Below are positions 41,933 to 50,879 of a stretch of 64,000 nucleotides of DNA, piece by piece. The translations under genes were made by a program, and so were the position numbers. The notes beneath the pieces are model-generated. The model was not told the DNA's origin. It searched no databases and saw nothing but the letters and a program-made list of their open reading frames with translations. Numbering within the stretch: the first letter of the stretch is position 1; each line of letters begins with the position of its first letter. The stretch comes from an uncultured Clostridia bacterium (GTDB taxonomy: Bacteria; Bacillota; Clostridia; Oscillospirales; Acutalibacteraceae), in assembly GCA_946484175.1 (NCBI GenBank), contig CAMLSX010000006.1, forward strand, positions 1 through 64,000, in the 5' to 3' direction.

Positions 41933-42319
41933 CTATCCCGTCATACCGTCTATGCCAGAATTGTTTTCGCCCACAATGCGGACAGAAACTCGTGCGGGCA
42001 AGCATACAGCACTTTGACCTGGACGGGTGAGAGTACCGGTATTCACACAAATCTGGTCAGGACAATCGGAGTGAATAATGGACACCTGTCCCGGCTCCAG
42101 CAGTATCGTGACGGAAATTTCGCCATCTAAAACCAGTGTTTCCGGCTGGGGTATGCTGCTGAGTTCTACCCGCCGGATTTCCTTTCCGTCCTGCTCAATC
42201 ACTGCCACCGGCGCACCGGATTTGGGCAGCCATTGCAGAAAGCCCGCCCCGGCCAATACAGCAGCCAGCAGAAAGATCAGCAAATCCCGCTTTCGAAACA
42301 GCGGGAACCGACTGCTCAC
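41933..42319 (-). CDS. Membrane-anchored NusG domain II protein
   Basis: 128 residues. A single N-terminal TM helix (LLIFLLAAVLAGAGFLQWL) is followed by an extracytoplasmic beta-barrel domain with the NusG-II pattern: GKEIRRVELSS, SIIHSDCPDQICVNTGTL and AVCLPARVSVRIVG. The Cys pair spacing is typical. Overlaps apbE by 4 bp and precedes the Gx transporter, a standard clostridial trio ahead of rnf. Confidence 0.85.
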   Translation of the reverse strand: MSSRFPLFRKRDLLIFLLAAVLAGAGFLQWLPKSGAPVAVIEQDGKEIRRVELSSIPQPETLVLDGEISVTILLEPGQVSIIHSDCPDQICVNTGTLTRPGQSAVCLPARVSVRIVGENNSGIDGMTG

Positions 42320-43380
42320 AGGGACTGCCGGGAGACGGTATAGTTTGTGCTGATCTGCTCAAACTCCAAGTCTCCGGCAATGGTGATATGATGTTCTTCG
42401 TCGATAAACAATGCGGAAGCGCCCAGCTCTTTCAGCACCGGCAGGCTGTCTTCCAATCCCAATATAAAGCATGCGGTTGCCAGCGCATCGCTGATGGCTC
42501 CGCTCTCGTGAACTACAGTAACGGATACCAGGCCGCTTTCGGCAGGATATCCGGTTTTGGCGTCCAACAGATGGTGATAGGTGTTGTCGCCTTCGGTAAA
42601 GGTCTTTTCATAGCTTCCAGAAGTGGAGACACATCCTTCTTCTAAAGAAAGCACGCCAAGCCCATCTTGCGTATCCTCATCAGGGTCACGTACAGAGATA
42701 CGCCAGTCTGTACCATCAGGTTTTTCGCCGTAAACGCCTACGCTGCCGCCTACAGCAATAATTCCCCCGCTAATACCGGATTCCTTGTAAACTTTCAAGG
42801 CAGCGTCACAAGCGGCTCCCTTGCCAATTCCGCCCAAATCCACGCCGTTTCCGTGATTTCGCAGAGAAGCGGTATTGTCCTCTGTGTTGATACGCAGGAA
42901 CTCATACCCCACAAAAGGCAAAAACTCCTGAATTTTGTCATCGCCGGGAAAGGTCGGTTCGTCAGAATCAAAATTCCACAGGGAACTGATGGGAAGAATC
43001 GTAGGGTCATAGGCGCCGTCAGTTGCTTCTGCAACGGAAAGTGCCTGTTCCAGCACATCAATGGTGTGTTCGTCCAGTTCCAGCCAGTCGGTTCCAGCTG
43101 CACTGTTCAGCTTTTCAATATCGGAGCCAGCGACTCTCCATGAAATCAGATTTTCCAGTTCATTGATGGCAGAAGATGCCTGTGTGGCGGCTTCCTCTGC
43201 GCTGCTTCCGTAAAGGGTTTGTTGGATATAGGAACCCATCGCCCAGGTGGTTGCTTCATATCCCTGAGAACTTTGGGGATAGAGCACCATGCTGGCCAGA
43301 ATGGCTGCCAGCAGGATGACAACAGCACCGGCAACGGCAGTCCATTTTTTGATTGACGATGGGGCAATATTTTTATTCAT
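42316..43380 (-). CDS. apbE: FAD:protein FMN transferase
   Basis: 354 residues from the ATG at 43380 with GGAGGTATC upstream; 48 further in-frame codons upstream are not supported. A signal anchor (AVAGAVVILLAAILASMVL) places it outside the membrane. ApbE signatures: TTWAMGSYIQQTLYG, GVDLGGIGKGAACDAAL, GGIIAVGGSVGVYG and SGAISDALATACFILG. It transfers FMN to Thr in RnfG and RnfD, whose genes lie in the same operon. Confidence 0.94.
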   Translation of the reverse strand: MNKNIAPSSIKKWTAVAGAVVILLAAILASMVLYPQSSQGYEATTWAMGSYIQQTLYGSSAEEAATQASSAINELENLISWRVAGSDIEKLNSAAGTDWLELDEHTIDVLEQALSVAEATDGAYDPTILPISSLWNFDSDEPTFPGDDKIQEFLPFVGYEFLRINTEDNTASLRNHGNGVDLGGIGKGAACDAALKVYKESGISGGIIAVGGSVGVYGEKPDGTDWRISVRDPDEDTQDGLGVLSLEEGCVSTSGSYEKTFTEGDNTYHHLLDAKTGYPAESGLVSVTVVHESGAISDALATACFILGLEDSLPVLKELGASALFIDEEHHITIAGDLEFEQISTNYTVSRQSL

Positions 43381-43474
43381 GAGATACCTCCGGGAATACA
43401 AATACAAGCCTGGAAACGCCGCACAGAATCCGAGCAGATGGAAGTGCCTGTTTGGAAGGCATGATAACTTTCTC

Positions 43475-43503
43475 AGTATACCATATATTTTTCGCTTCGC
43501 AAA
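43475..43503 (-). promoter_or_regulatory. Extended -10 promoter of the apbE-rnf operon
   Basis: On the minus strand TATACT (43480-43475) preceded by TG one base upstream, with a poor -35, TTTGCG (43503-43498), 17 bp away. Confidence 0.55.
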
Positions 43504-43569
43504 GAAAAATCGCTGGTCTTCCACTGGTTTTTTATACGGCTTTGTGTTACGATATAAGCAGATAAAATC

Positions 43570-43592
43570 AGTAGTTTAAAACGACAACTACT
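43570..43592. promoter_or_regulatory. Putative MarR operator (site 2)
   Basis: AGTAGTT (43570-43576), a 9-bp spacer and AACTACT (43586-43592), a perfect inverted repeat 41 bp before the PfkB kinase start. Same arms and spacing as site 1 at 36092-36114. Confidence 0.7.
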
Positions 43593-43633
43593 GCAAATTA
43601 TGTGAATGAATTTTGGGAAGGATGTGAAGCAAA

Positions 43634-44599
43634 ATGCCGGATATTGTTGCGCTCGGTGAACTGTTGATCGATTTTGTACATAAGGATGATAATGAGTACG
43701 GGTATCCTGTTATGCATGCGAACCCGGGTGGTGCGCCCGGCAATTTCCTCTGTGCAGCTGCGGCCTGTGGTGCCACTACAGCTTTTATTGGAAAAGTAGG
43801 CGATGATGCTTTTGGGCATCTGCTGGTGGATACCATGAAAAAATATGGGATTGATACCAGCGGAATCACCGTTGACCCTGCATATTTTACAACATTGGCA
43901 TTTGTGACGCTGGATGCATCCGGAGACCGGAATTTTTCATTTGCCCGTAAGCCGGGTGCAGATATGATGCTTACTACAGAAAATTTGCGCTACAGCTTTT
44001 TGCGGAACACAAAGGTGTTCCATTTTGGTACGCTTTCCATGACGGATGAGCCGTCGCGTTCTACCACACGTGAAGCCGTCCGAATTGCACGGGAATCCGG
44101 CGCAATGATTACTTTTGACCCCAACTATCGCGCCCCGCTTTGGAAAAATGAAAGTGAAGCGGCAGAGCAGATGCTGTGGGGTGTGAAACATGCGGATGTG
44201 GTAAAAATCAGCGAAGAAGAAATCGAATTGTTGCTGCATGAGAGCCCCGAGGAAGGTGCACGCCGTCTGGTTGAAAAATTCGGTGTAAAACTGGTGCTGG
44301 CTACAATGGGCAAAAAAGGCGTGTTTTTTGCGAATAAAAATGCAAGCGGGCTGGTGTTTGCTTTTAACCATCTTCATACGATTGATACGACCGGTGCAGG
44401 GGATATCTTTGGCGGCAGTGCGGTGTATAAGCTTTTAAGTATGGGGAAAAAACCCGAAGAGCTCAGCTGTGAAGAATTGACGGAAATTTGCCGTTTTGCC
44501 AATGCCATGGCGGGAATTTCCACTACCCGCAGCGGCGGTCTGCCCAGTGTCCCGCGCAGGGCAGAAGCAGAAGAATTTCTGCGGTCAATGGCGGATTGA
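43634..44599 (+). CDS. PfkB-family sugar kinase (fructokinase-like)
   Basis: 321 residues. N-terminal IVALGELLIDFV and PGGAPGNFLCAAAACGATTAFIG, plus the catalytic TIDTTGAGDIFGG anion hole (Asp base), identify the PfkB ribokinase family, closest in pattern to fructokinases. It phosphorylates a sugar with ATP in the cytoplasm. Not linked to a transporter or hydrolase. Upstream lies a palindrome shared with the marR operon, so it may belong to the same regulon. Confidence 0.9.
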   Translation: MPDIVALGELLIDFVHKDDNEYGYPVMHANPGGAPGNFLCAAAACGATTAFIGKVGDDAFGHLLVDTMKKYGIDTSGITVDPAYFTTLAFVTLDASGDRNFSFARKPGADMMLTTENLRYSFLRNTKVFHFGTLSMTDEPSRSTTREAVRIARESGAMITFDPNYRAPLWKNESEAAEQMLWGVKHADVVKISEEEIELLLHESPEEGARRLVEKFGVKLVLATMGKKGVFFANKNASGLVFAFNHLHTIDTTGAGDIFGGSAVYKLLSMGKKPEELSCEELTEICRFANAMAGISTTRSGGLPSVPRRAEAEEFLRSMAD

Positions 44600-44621
44600 G
44601 GTTTATTAGTTTGAAAAAGGA

Positions 44622-44656
44622 ACGCGCTGTGAGATAAAATCTCACAGCGCGTTTTT
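44622..44656. terminator. Bidirectional terminator
   Basis: ACGCGCTGTGAGAT (44622-44635) pairs with ATCTCACAGCGCGT (44639-44652), followed by T's, between convergent genes. Confidence 0.9.
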
Positions 44657-44662
44657 GGCAAA

Positions 44663-46000
44663 TTATGCAGCAGAGGCTTTCTTGCGGCCGGTGAAAATGA
44701 TATAGCCCAATGCGCTCGCGCCCATCAGGATGGGGTAGAAAAGGTAGGGCAGCAGTTCCATTGGATTCAGCATAACTCCCATAGTGGCAGCACCTGCACA
44801 GGCATACAGCAGCTGTGCACCGTAGGGAATCAAGCCCTGCCAGACAGAAGTGAAAATATCCAGTAATGCAGCAGTACGTCTGGGTGTAATGCCGAATTCT
44901 GAGGAAATATCTTTGGCGATGGGGCCAGCCATCACAATGGCAATGGTATTGTTGGCGGTGGAAATATCCACCAGAGAACTGAGCAGCGCAATTCCCAACT
45001 GTGCACCGCGCGGGGTATGAACATGACGGCGGATAGAAGAGAGAATAAAATCAATACCGCCGTTTGCTTTTACAAGTCCAATAACGCCGGCTACTACAAT
45101 CGAAATGACCGTAATATCATACATATTTTTGATTCCGCCGCTTCCATCGGGGCCTTGGAAAACCACCGTAAAGATTGCATCCCAGGCGATGGCTCCACTG
45201 GCTACACCGACAATCAAAGAGAGCACGGTTCCTGCCACCAGCACAATAAAGACATTTAATCCGGCGAGTGCTCCGACCAATACAACCAGATAAGGAACAA
45301 TTTTCCAGAAATTATAACTTAAATCGCCTTCCGCATGGTATTCTCCGCCGCTGGCCAGAACCAAAAACAATACCAGCGTGAGAATGGCAGCGGGCAATAC
45401 GATTTTAAAATTCTCGCGGAATTTATCCTTCATATCACAGCCCTGTGTGCGGGTAGCTGCAATGGTGGTGTCTGAAATCATCGAAAGGTTATCGCCAAAC
45501 ATAGCACCAGAAACCACCGCGCCGATGCACAGCGCAGCAGGCATACCGGTTTTTTCGCTAATCCCCACGGCAATCGGAGCCAATGCTACAATCGTTCCAA
45601 CAGAAGTACCCATAGCAGTGGAAATGAAGCAGCCGATTACAAAAATACCCACTACAGCAACAGACGGCGGAAGAATAGACAAACCAAAGTTTACAGTGCT
45701 TTCCACACCACCGGCTGCCTGTACAGAACCCGAAAAAGCGCCTGCCAGTACAAAAACCAGGCACATCACCATGACGTTTTCATCACCCATGCTGCGGGTA
45801 ACATTAATCAGCTTATCATTAAAACTGCGCTTGCGGTTTTGCAGAAATGCCACAATCAGGGCAATCAGAAATCCTACGACTGCCGGCATTGCATAGAAAT
45901 CCTGAAACAGGATGCCGCTGCCAATAAAGACCACCAGAAAGACAGCAATTGGCAGCAAAGCCAACAGACTCCCCTTGTTTTCTCCTGCACTTGTATTCAT
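44663..46000 (-). CDS. Na+/H+ antiporter, NhaC family
   Basis: 445 residues with about eleven TM helices; ATG after GAAGGAAGTG. Signature segments are FISTAMGTSVGTIVALAPIA, GAVVSGAMFGDNLSMISDTT and IAATRTQGCDMKDKF, and a second half with DISTANNTIAIVMAGPIAK. These place it in the NhaC/ion-transporter superfamily. It exchanges sodium (or an organic ion) for protons at the membrane; the exact substrate is not readable. Could use the ion gradient built by Rnf. Confidence 0.86.
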   Translation of the reverse strand: MNTSAGENKGSLLALLPIAVFLVVFIGSGILFQDFYAMPAVVGFLIALIVAFLQNRKRSFNDKLINVTRSMGDENVMVMCLVFVLAGAFSGSVQAAGGVESTVNFGLSILPPSVAVVGIFVIGCFISTAMGTSVGTIVALAPIAVGISEKTGMPAALCIGAVVSGAMFGDNLSMISDTTIAATRTQGCDMKDKFRENFKIVLPAAILTLVLFLVLASGGEYHAEGDLSYNFWKIVPYLVVLVGALAGLNVFIVLVAGTVLSLIVGVASGAIAWDAIFTVVFQGPDGSGGIKNMYDITVISIVVAGVIGLVKANGGIDFILSSIRRHVHTPRGAQLGIALLSSLVDISTANNTIAIVMAGPIAKDISSEFGITPRRTAALLDIFTSVWQGLIPYGAQLLYACAGAATMGVMLNPMELLPYLFYPILMGASALGYIIFTGRKKASAA

Positions 46001-46017
46001 AAATTCACTTCCTTCTC

Positions 46018-46055
46018 AAAAAATACCGGCGGAACCATCAGGTCCCGCCGGTTCC
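46018..46055 (-). terminator. Terminator downstream of galM
   Basis: ACCGGCGGAA pairs with TTCCGCCGGT-like arms (GU allowed), with a T-run on the minus strand at 46023-46018. Confidence 0.75.
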
Positions 46056-46077
46056 TGTTTACAGATCAATTTTCATA

Positions 46078-47124
46078 TTATCGTACCGAGAAACGATAGA
46101 CAGTCTGAGAATGGAATTTCTTTCCGGGCTTCAGGTTCTCATACGGGAAGTTGGCATGATGAACAGAATCCGGATAAAACTGCGTTTCCAGGCAGAAAGA
46201 ATTATGTGCCTGCATGGGAGCACCGCCCTTGTTGCGGGCATCTTCAGGCATGCTGTTGGCTGTATACAGCTGCATACCAGGCATGTCAGTAAAACATTCC
46301 ATCACACGGCCGCTGCCAGAATCCCATACTTCGGCAGCTTTGCGCATACCCGTTCCGCTGATAACGAAATTGTGGTCATATCCGCCGCATTTCTGCATCA
46401 GAGGATCCTTGCAGAAAAGATCCTGTCCAATTGTTTTGGGGGCACGGAAATCCAGGTGCGTTCCGTCAACCTTTAAAAGTTTTCCGGTAGGAATCAGGTC
46501 GTCTGTAACTTCTGTAACTTCGTCTGCATAGATTTGCATAACCGTATGCAGCGGCAGGATGTTCGGATCTCCACACAGATTGAAATAAGCGTGGTTGGTG
46601 AGATTCAAAGGAGTTTCCTGGTCACATTCAGCCTGATAATCCAAAATCAGAGAGTTATCAGCCGAGAGCGTATAGGTTACGCGCAGCTGTAAATTGCCGG
46701 GAAAACCGCTTTCTCCGTCAGGGCTGGTATAGGTAAATACGATGGAAGGTTCATCAGTGTCGTGAACTTCAGCAACTTCCCACAATACATGTGCAAAACC
46801 GACGCTGCCGCCATGCAGACAGTTTTCACCATCGTTTTTCAGCAAAGGATATTCCTTTCCATCAATCGTAAAAGAAGCTCCGCCAATACGGTTGGCAAAA
46901 CGACCAATCAAACTTCCGTGAACATCAGAGAGATACTCCTCAAAGGTATCGTGTCCGATTACAATGTCACCCCAAAGGCCATTGCGGTCCGGCGTCAGAA
47001 TCTTGACCAGCCGGCAGCCGTAAGGCATGGTTTCAACCGTCGTCCCAGATGAATTCTTCAAAGTGTACAGTTCTACCGCCCGGCCATCAGGCAGTACCCC
47101 AAAAGGCTTTTTTTCGATACTCAT
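46078..47124 (-). CDS. galM: Aldose 1-epimerase (galactose mutarotase)
   Basis: 348 residues. Equilibrates alpha and beta anomers of aldoses in the cytoplasm. Catalytic and substrate residues are visible: NRIGGASFTIDGKEY, the His of NLTNHAYFNLCGD and the Glu of FCLETQFYPDSVHHANFP. Length matches bacterial GalM. The glucokinase gene lies directly upstream in the same direction, so anomer conversion and phosphorylation of glucose are probably co-regulated. An intercistronic stem (ACGGGC/GCCCGT near 47183-47212) separates them. Confidence 0.94.
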   Translation of the reverse strand: MSIEKKPFGVLPDGRAVELYTLKNSSGTTVETMPYGCRLVKILTPDRNGLWGDIVIGHDTFEEYLSDVHGSLIGRFANRIGGASFTIDGKEYPLLKNDGENCLHGGSVGFAHVLWEVAEVHDTDEPSIVFTYTSPDGESGFPGNLQLRVTYTLSADNSLILDYQAECDQETPLNLTNHAYFNLCGDPNILPLHTVMQIYADEVTEVTDDLIPTGKLLKVDGTHLDFRAPKTIGQDLFCKDPLMQKCGGYDHNFVISGTGMRKAAEVWDSGSGRVMECFTDMPGMQLYTANSMPEDARNKGGAPMQAHNSFCLETQFYPDSVHHANFPYENLKPGKKFHSQTVYRFSVR

Positions 47125-47230
47125 AATTATTCCTCACAGACAGTTGATAAATGCCGGGAATCAGCCCAGCAGACAGAACGGGCTCCCACACGGGGCGGGG
47201 GCCCGTTGTCGATATGGATATACTTCAGAA

Positions 47231-48184
47231 TTATTTACCCAGAAGAGCAGCACCGATAATACCGGCGTCGTTGCCCAGCTCTGCACGGCAGAGAACAGTT
47301 TTCTTAGAGGAGTTCATTGCATACTGTTCATGCTCTACATATGCGCGCAGGGGAGCCAGCAGGGTCTCGCCCTCGTTGCAGATACCGCCGCCGATGCACA
47401 GAATATCCGGCTGGAAGGTATTGATTACATTGACAATACCGCAGCCCAGATAAGCGATGTACTCATCTACAACAGCCTGACCAACCGGGTCGCCGGCACG
47501 CATAGCATCAAATGCGGTACGGCCGCTTACACGGTTGATGTCACCGTCCACCAGTTTCCAGATGGGGGAGTCTTTGTCAGCCTTTTCCATTGCTTCTTTG
47601 GTGGTGATGATCAGACCGGTTGCAGCAGCGTAACGCTCCCAGCAGCCCTTACGTCCGCAGGTGCACTGACGGCCGTTGAACACGATTACGTGGTGACCCA
47701 TCTCACCAGCAGCAAAGTTGTTGCCGGCATAAATCTTGTGGTCAATGATGATACCGCTGCCGACACCAGTACCCAGTGTAATAGCAACTGCATTATCTGC
47801 ACCCTTCAGGGCGCCAGCCTGATATTCACCGTAAGCAGCTGCGTTTGCGTCGTTTTCAATGATGACTTCCTTGCCCTCAAAACGTTCTTCCAGCATCTTT
47901 TTTACGGGGAAATTGGAATATCCCAGATTGTTGGAGAACTCAACAACACCGGTAGCGCGATTGATGGTACCGGGGCATCCCAGACCGATCCAAGGCAGCT
48001 CTGCCAACGTAACACCGGCCTTTTCCATAGCTTCGTAAGCAGTTTTGGCAACACAGTCGCAAAAAACATCTTCTGTGCAGGGAACGGGGGTTTTATTGGA
48101 AACCTTGGCAACGATTTTGTCGTTTTCATCCACGATTCCGACTGCGATATTGGTTCCGCCAACATCAATTCCCAAATACTTCAT
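47231..48184 (-). CDS. glcK: ROK-family glucokinase
   Basis: 317 residues. ATP-binding YLGIDVGGTNIAVGIVDE, sugar-binding ENDANAAAYGEY, GTGVGSGIIID and the ROK zinc site CTCGRKGCWE are all present. It makes glucose 6-phosphate in the cytoplasm. Transcribed from an extended -10 promoter just upstream and followed by galM. The pattern fits GlcK of Gram-positive bacteria rather than a ROK repressor because no N-terminal HTH is present. Confidence 0.94.
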   Translation of the reverse strand: MKYLGIDVGGTNIAVGIVDENDKIVAKVSNKTPVPCTEDVFCDCVAKTAYEAMEKAGVTLAELPWIGLGCPGTINRATGVVEFSNNLGYSNFPVKKMLEERFEGKEVIIENDANAAAYGEYQAGALKGADNAVAITLGTGVGSGIIIDHKIYAGNNFAAGEMGHHVIVFNGRQCTCGRKGCWERYAAATGLIITTKEAMEKADKDSPIWKLVDGDINRVSGRTAFDAMRAGDPVGQAVVDEYIAYLGCGIVNVINTFQPDILCIGGGICNEGETLLAPLRAYVEHEQYAMNSSKKTVLCRAELGNDAGIIGAALLGK

Positions 48185-48261
48185 AATATACAGACTCCTT
48201 TACTGAATAATCATTAAGCCTGCTATGCCAATCACGCAGGCCGAAAATCATTATTGTCATA

Positions 48262-48290
48262 AGTATACCAAAATCCTACCAAAAAGTAAA
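48262..48290 (-). promoter_or_regulatory. Extended -10 promoter of glcK
   Basis: On the minus strand TTTACT (48290-48285), a 17-bp spacer and TATACT (48267-48262) preceded by TGG. Confidence 0.65.
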
Positions 48291-48469
48291 TGAGTTTATG
48301 GCTTTCTTTTATGCTTTTTCCGAAATCATAAAGTGAAAAAAGGAGAAAAGCTGAAAATGGATACGCCGTTTTTGCTTTTATTGCCCTGCGGTGGATTTTT
48401 TCGCGGAAATATTGTATAATATTCCTGATTTTGGAAGACACTAAAAGTCCTGAACAAGGAGTGAATAAA

Positions 48470-49147
48470 ATGAAAACAGAACATCTGCCCGAACAGATGA
48501 GGACAGAGAAAGTGAAAGTCTGGTTGAACTGTCTTGAGAGACAGAAAGGGCATCTTGTCTGCAAACGTGTTTTTGATATCGTGGTTTCTCTGCTGATTTT
48601 ACTGATTACCTGTCCCTTTTTTTTGCTGCTGGCAGCTGCTATCAAAATCGACTCGCGCGGCCCGGTGTTTTACCGTCAGGTTCGGGTGGGAAGATACGGC
48701 CGGGATTTTAAGATTTTCAAATTTCGCACGATGGTACAAAATGCAGATAAGATCGGTCTTGCGATTACAACAGGGCACGATCCCCGGATTACCCGCGTCG
48801 GTCATCTGATCCGCAAATGCAGGTTAGATGAATTTTCACAACTGCTCAATGTTTTGAAAGGGGATATGAGCCTGGTAGGGCCGCGGCCCGAGGTTCGCCG
48901 GTATGTGGAGGTTTATGCGCCGGAATATTGGGCAACGCTTCTGGTAAGGCCGGGTATTACAGCACCTTCCAGCATTGCGTTTCGCAATGAAGATGAGTTG
49001 CTCAGTGCGGGTGGAGACCCCGAAACAATTTATATTGAAGAGATTCTTCCGAAAAAATGCGGCCTGAATCTGGAATATATGAAGAAAATTACAGTCTGTC
49101 GTGATATCAGGATTATGTTCCAGACGGTAACGGCGGTATTACATTAA
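48470..49147 (+). CDS. Undecaprenyl-phosphate sugar phosphotransferase
   Basis: 225 residues from the ATG at 48470, preceded by AAGGAGTG. Bacterial sugar-transferase family (EpsL/WcaJ C-terminal type). A single N-terminal reentrant helix (FDIVVSLLILLITCPFFLL) is followed by GPVFYRQVRVGRYGRDFKIF, KFRTM and the catalytic RCRLDEFSQLLNVLKGDMSL variant (RKCRLDE) with VGPRPE. The enzyme moves a sugar phosphate from a UDP-sugar to the lipid carrier, starting exopolysaccharide or glycan assembly. No other glycan genes lie nearby. Confidence 0.9.
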   Translation: MKTEHLPEQMRTEKVKVWLNCLERQKGHLVCKRVFDIVVSLLILLITCPFFLLLAAAIKIDSRGPVFYRQVRVGRYGRDFKIFKFRTMVQNADKIGLAITTGHDPRITRVGHLIRKCRLDEFSQLLNVLKGDMSLVGPRPEVRRYVEVYAPEYWATLLVRPGITAPSSIAFRNEDELLSAGGDPETIYIEEILPKKCGLNLEYMKKITVCRDIRIMFQTVTAVLH

Positions 49148-49217
49148 ATACTTCCGGAAAAAAATGACTGATTGAATCGCCTCTGGTATGGGAACACTGT
49201 ACTGGAGGTGATTTTTT

Positions 49218-49403
49218 ATGAAAAAATTTCTTTCTTCCAAAGAGCGTACTGTTGGAAATAGCCGCGTACAGCAGGAAGCTATGAATATTGCTCACACATT
49301 GAAAGATCAGAATAAAGAAGCCATTCCTTCTGATGTAACTGGAAGTTATACCGGCGAAAGCCGTATGGAGGAATCCCCTGAGCAGGATGCAGATGATCTC
49401 TAA
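49218..49403 (+). CDS. Small conserved protein with GSYTG...DADDL motif
   Basis: 61 residues; ATG after CTGGAGGTG. Basic N-terminal half and an acidic C-terminal half containing IPSDVTGSYTGES and ending SPEQDADDL. I recall this tail pattern in many short uncharacterised Firmicutes proteins; no function is known to me. It lacks a membrane segment. Lies between a sugar transferase and a cell-wall peptidase. Confidence 0.7.
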   Translation: MKKFLSSKERTVGNSRVQQEAMNIAHTLKDQNKEAIPSDVTGSYTGESRMEESPEQDADDL

Positions 49404-49469
49404 AAATGCGCATGATCCTTTCCGATAGTGCATAAACTTTGAAAGAGTTAAAATCGGGAGGGATTCTTT

Positions 49470-50480
49470 TTGAAAAGATTGCGCAACCGAATAGTGTTGG
49501 CGGGGATGGGGCTTTTGTTAGCAGCTGCCATCCTCGCTTTTCCGTATCTGCCGGTGGCATCTTCTTCTGCGGTTGAGAGCAAGGGTGATTATATAAAATA
49601 TGTAGAATTCAATCCATGTTATGCGGCTTTGGATAGAGCGTTAAAAGAGGATATTCGTGCGCATGAGGAAGGAGAAAGCCGAAGTTGGATTGATACACTG
49701 GCGTATTTGGGTGCAAAATATGGCGGTGATTTTTCAAAGTATCATGCGCAGGATATGGATGAGCTTTTTCAGAAGCTTGAAAATGGCAGCACCATGGAAG
49801 AGCTGACAGCCTCTATGCAGTATTATTCGTATTATCGAGAAGCCTATGGGGCAGTGCTCGAGGGGCTGGTGGGGGAATTTCGTGAAGAAACCGAGCAGGA
49901 TGGAAAAACGGTTTGGAAAGAGCAGTACGGGCTGAAAGCATTTTTCCCATTAGCGAAAAATTTTGCCTGTGAGCATTATGACGATTTTGGCAGCCAGCGT
50001 ACCTATGGATATACACGCCGGCATCTGGGACATGATATGATGGCTGCTACCGGTACACCGGTATTGGCTATTGAAAGCGGCGTTGTGGAAGTGATGGGCT
50101 GGAACCAGTACGGTGGCTGGCGTATCGGGATTCGAAGCGGGAATGGAAGGCGCTACTATTATTATGCCCATCTCAGGCAAAACCGTCCCTTTGCAGAAGG
50201 GCTGGAAGAAGGGCAGACCGTACAGGCCGGACAGGTGATTGGGTATGTTGGGCATACCGGCTACAGTACAAAAGAAAACGTCAACAATATCCAGATTCCT
50301 CATCTGCATCTGGGGCTTGAACTGATTTTTGATGAGTCTCAAAAAGAAAGCGACAACGAAATCTGGGTGGATCTATATGCTTTCACACAGCTTTTAAACC
50401 GGCATACCGGCGAAACCGTGAGAGATCCGGAAACAAAAGAATATACCCGAAAATATCAATTTGACGAAGAAACAGGTTGA
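49470..50480 (+). CDS. M23-family metallopeptidase, membrane-anchored
   Basis: 336 residues from a TTG with GGGAGGGA 7 bases upstream. An N-terminal signal anchor (VLAGMGLLLAAAILAFPYL) exports the protein. The LytM/M23 domain has the zinc ligands His185 and Asp189 (HLGHD) and His278 and His280 (PHLHLGL), with His234 in YYYAHLRQ. These endopeptidases cut peptidoglycan cross-links. The N-terminal third is helical and unassigned. All zinc ligands are intact, so it should be active. Confidence 0.9.
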   Translation: MKRLRNRIVLAGMGLLLAAAILAFPYLPVASSSAVESKGDYIKYVEFNPCYAALDRALKEDIRAHEEGESRSWIDTLAYLGAKYGGDFSKYHAQDMDELFQKLENGSTMEELTASMQYYSYYREAYGAVLEGLVGEFREETEQDGKTVWKEQYGLKAFFPLAKNFACEHYDDFGSQRTYGYTRRHLGHDMMAATGTPVLAIESGVVEVMGWNQYGGWRIGIRSGNGRRYYYYAHLRQNRPFAEGLEEGQTVQAGQVIGYVGHTGYSTKENVNNIQIPHLHLGLELIFDESQKESDNEIWVDLYAFTQLLNRHTGETVRDPETKEYTRKYQFDEETG

Positions 50481-50492
50481 AAAGGAAAAGAT

Positions 50493-50521
50493 TTGCAATT
50501 TGAAAAAAAGCATGGTATAAT
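50493..50521 (+). promoter_or_regulatory. Promoter of tRNA-Leu
   Basis: TTGCAA (50493-50498), a 17-bp spacer and a perfect TATAAT (50516-50521), 52 bp before the tRNA. Confidence 0.8.
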
Positions 50522-50573
50522 AATCAGCACAGATTTTTATTTTCGGAAATACTTCCGAAAGTTCCGTACATTT

Positions 50574-50660
50574 GCCGCTGTGGCGGAACAGGCAGACGCA
50601 AGGGACTTAAAATCCCTCGGTAGAAATACCGTACCGGTTCGATCCCGGTCAGCGGCACCA
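50574..50660 (+). tRNA. tRNA-Leu (anticodon UAA)
   Basis: The acceptor stem GCCGCTG (50574-50580) pairs with CAGCGGC (50650-50656), with an encoded ACCA end. The anticodon stem AGGGA/TCCCT encloses CTTAAAA with anticodon TAA at 50608-50610. A long variable arm (CGGTAGAAATACCG) and GGTTCGATCC T-loop confirm a class II leucine tRNA. Confidence 0.96.
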
Positions 50661-50706
50661 GCAAGAACCCCGAATGCATAACTGTATTCGGGGTTCTTGC
50701 TTTTTT
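50661..50706 (+). terminator. Terminator of tRNA-Leu
   Basis: A 15-bp stem, GCAAGAACCCCGAAT with its complement at 50686-50700, followed by TTTTTT. Confidence 0.92.
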
Positions 50707-50801
50707 ATTGCTTTTTTCAAATCAAAATTTCAGATATTTGAATTTAAAAAATCCGAAAGATATACATTCTTTTCAAAATAAAAAATATTTTGTTTATAAT
50801 G

Positions 50802-50830
50802 TTGATTTTGATTTAATATTGTGATATTAT
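50802..50830 (+). promoter_or_regulatory. Promoter of the lipoprotein operon
   Basis: TTGATT (50802-50807), a 17-bp spacer and TATTAT (50825-50830), leaving a ~110-nt leader that contains four 11-bp repeats. Confidence 0.6.
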
Positions 50831-50879
50831 TTTTATAGCTAAATCATAAAAAAGCTTAAAAATTAAATGTGTAAAATTT

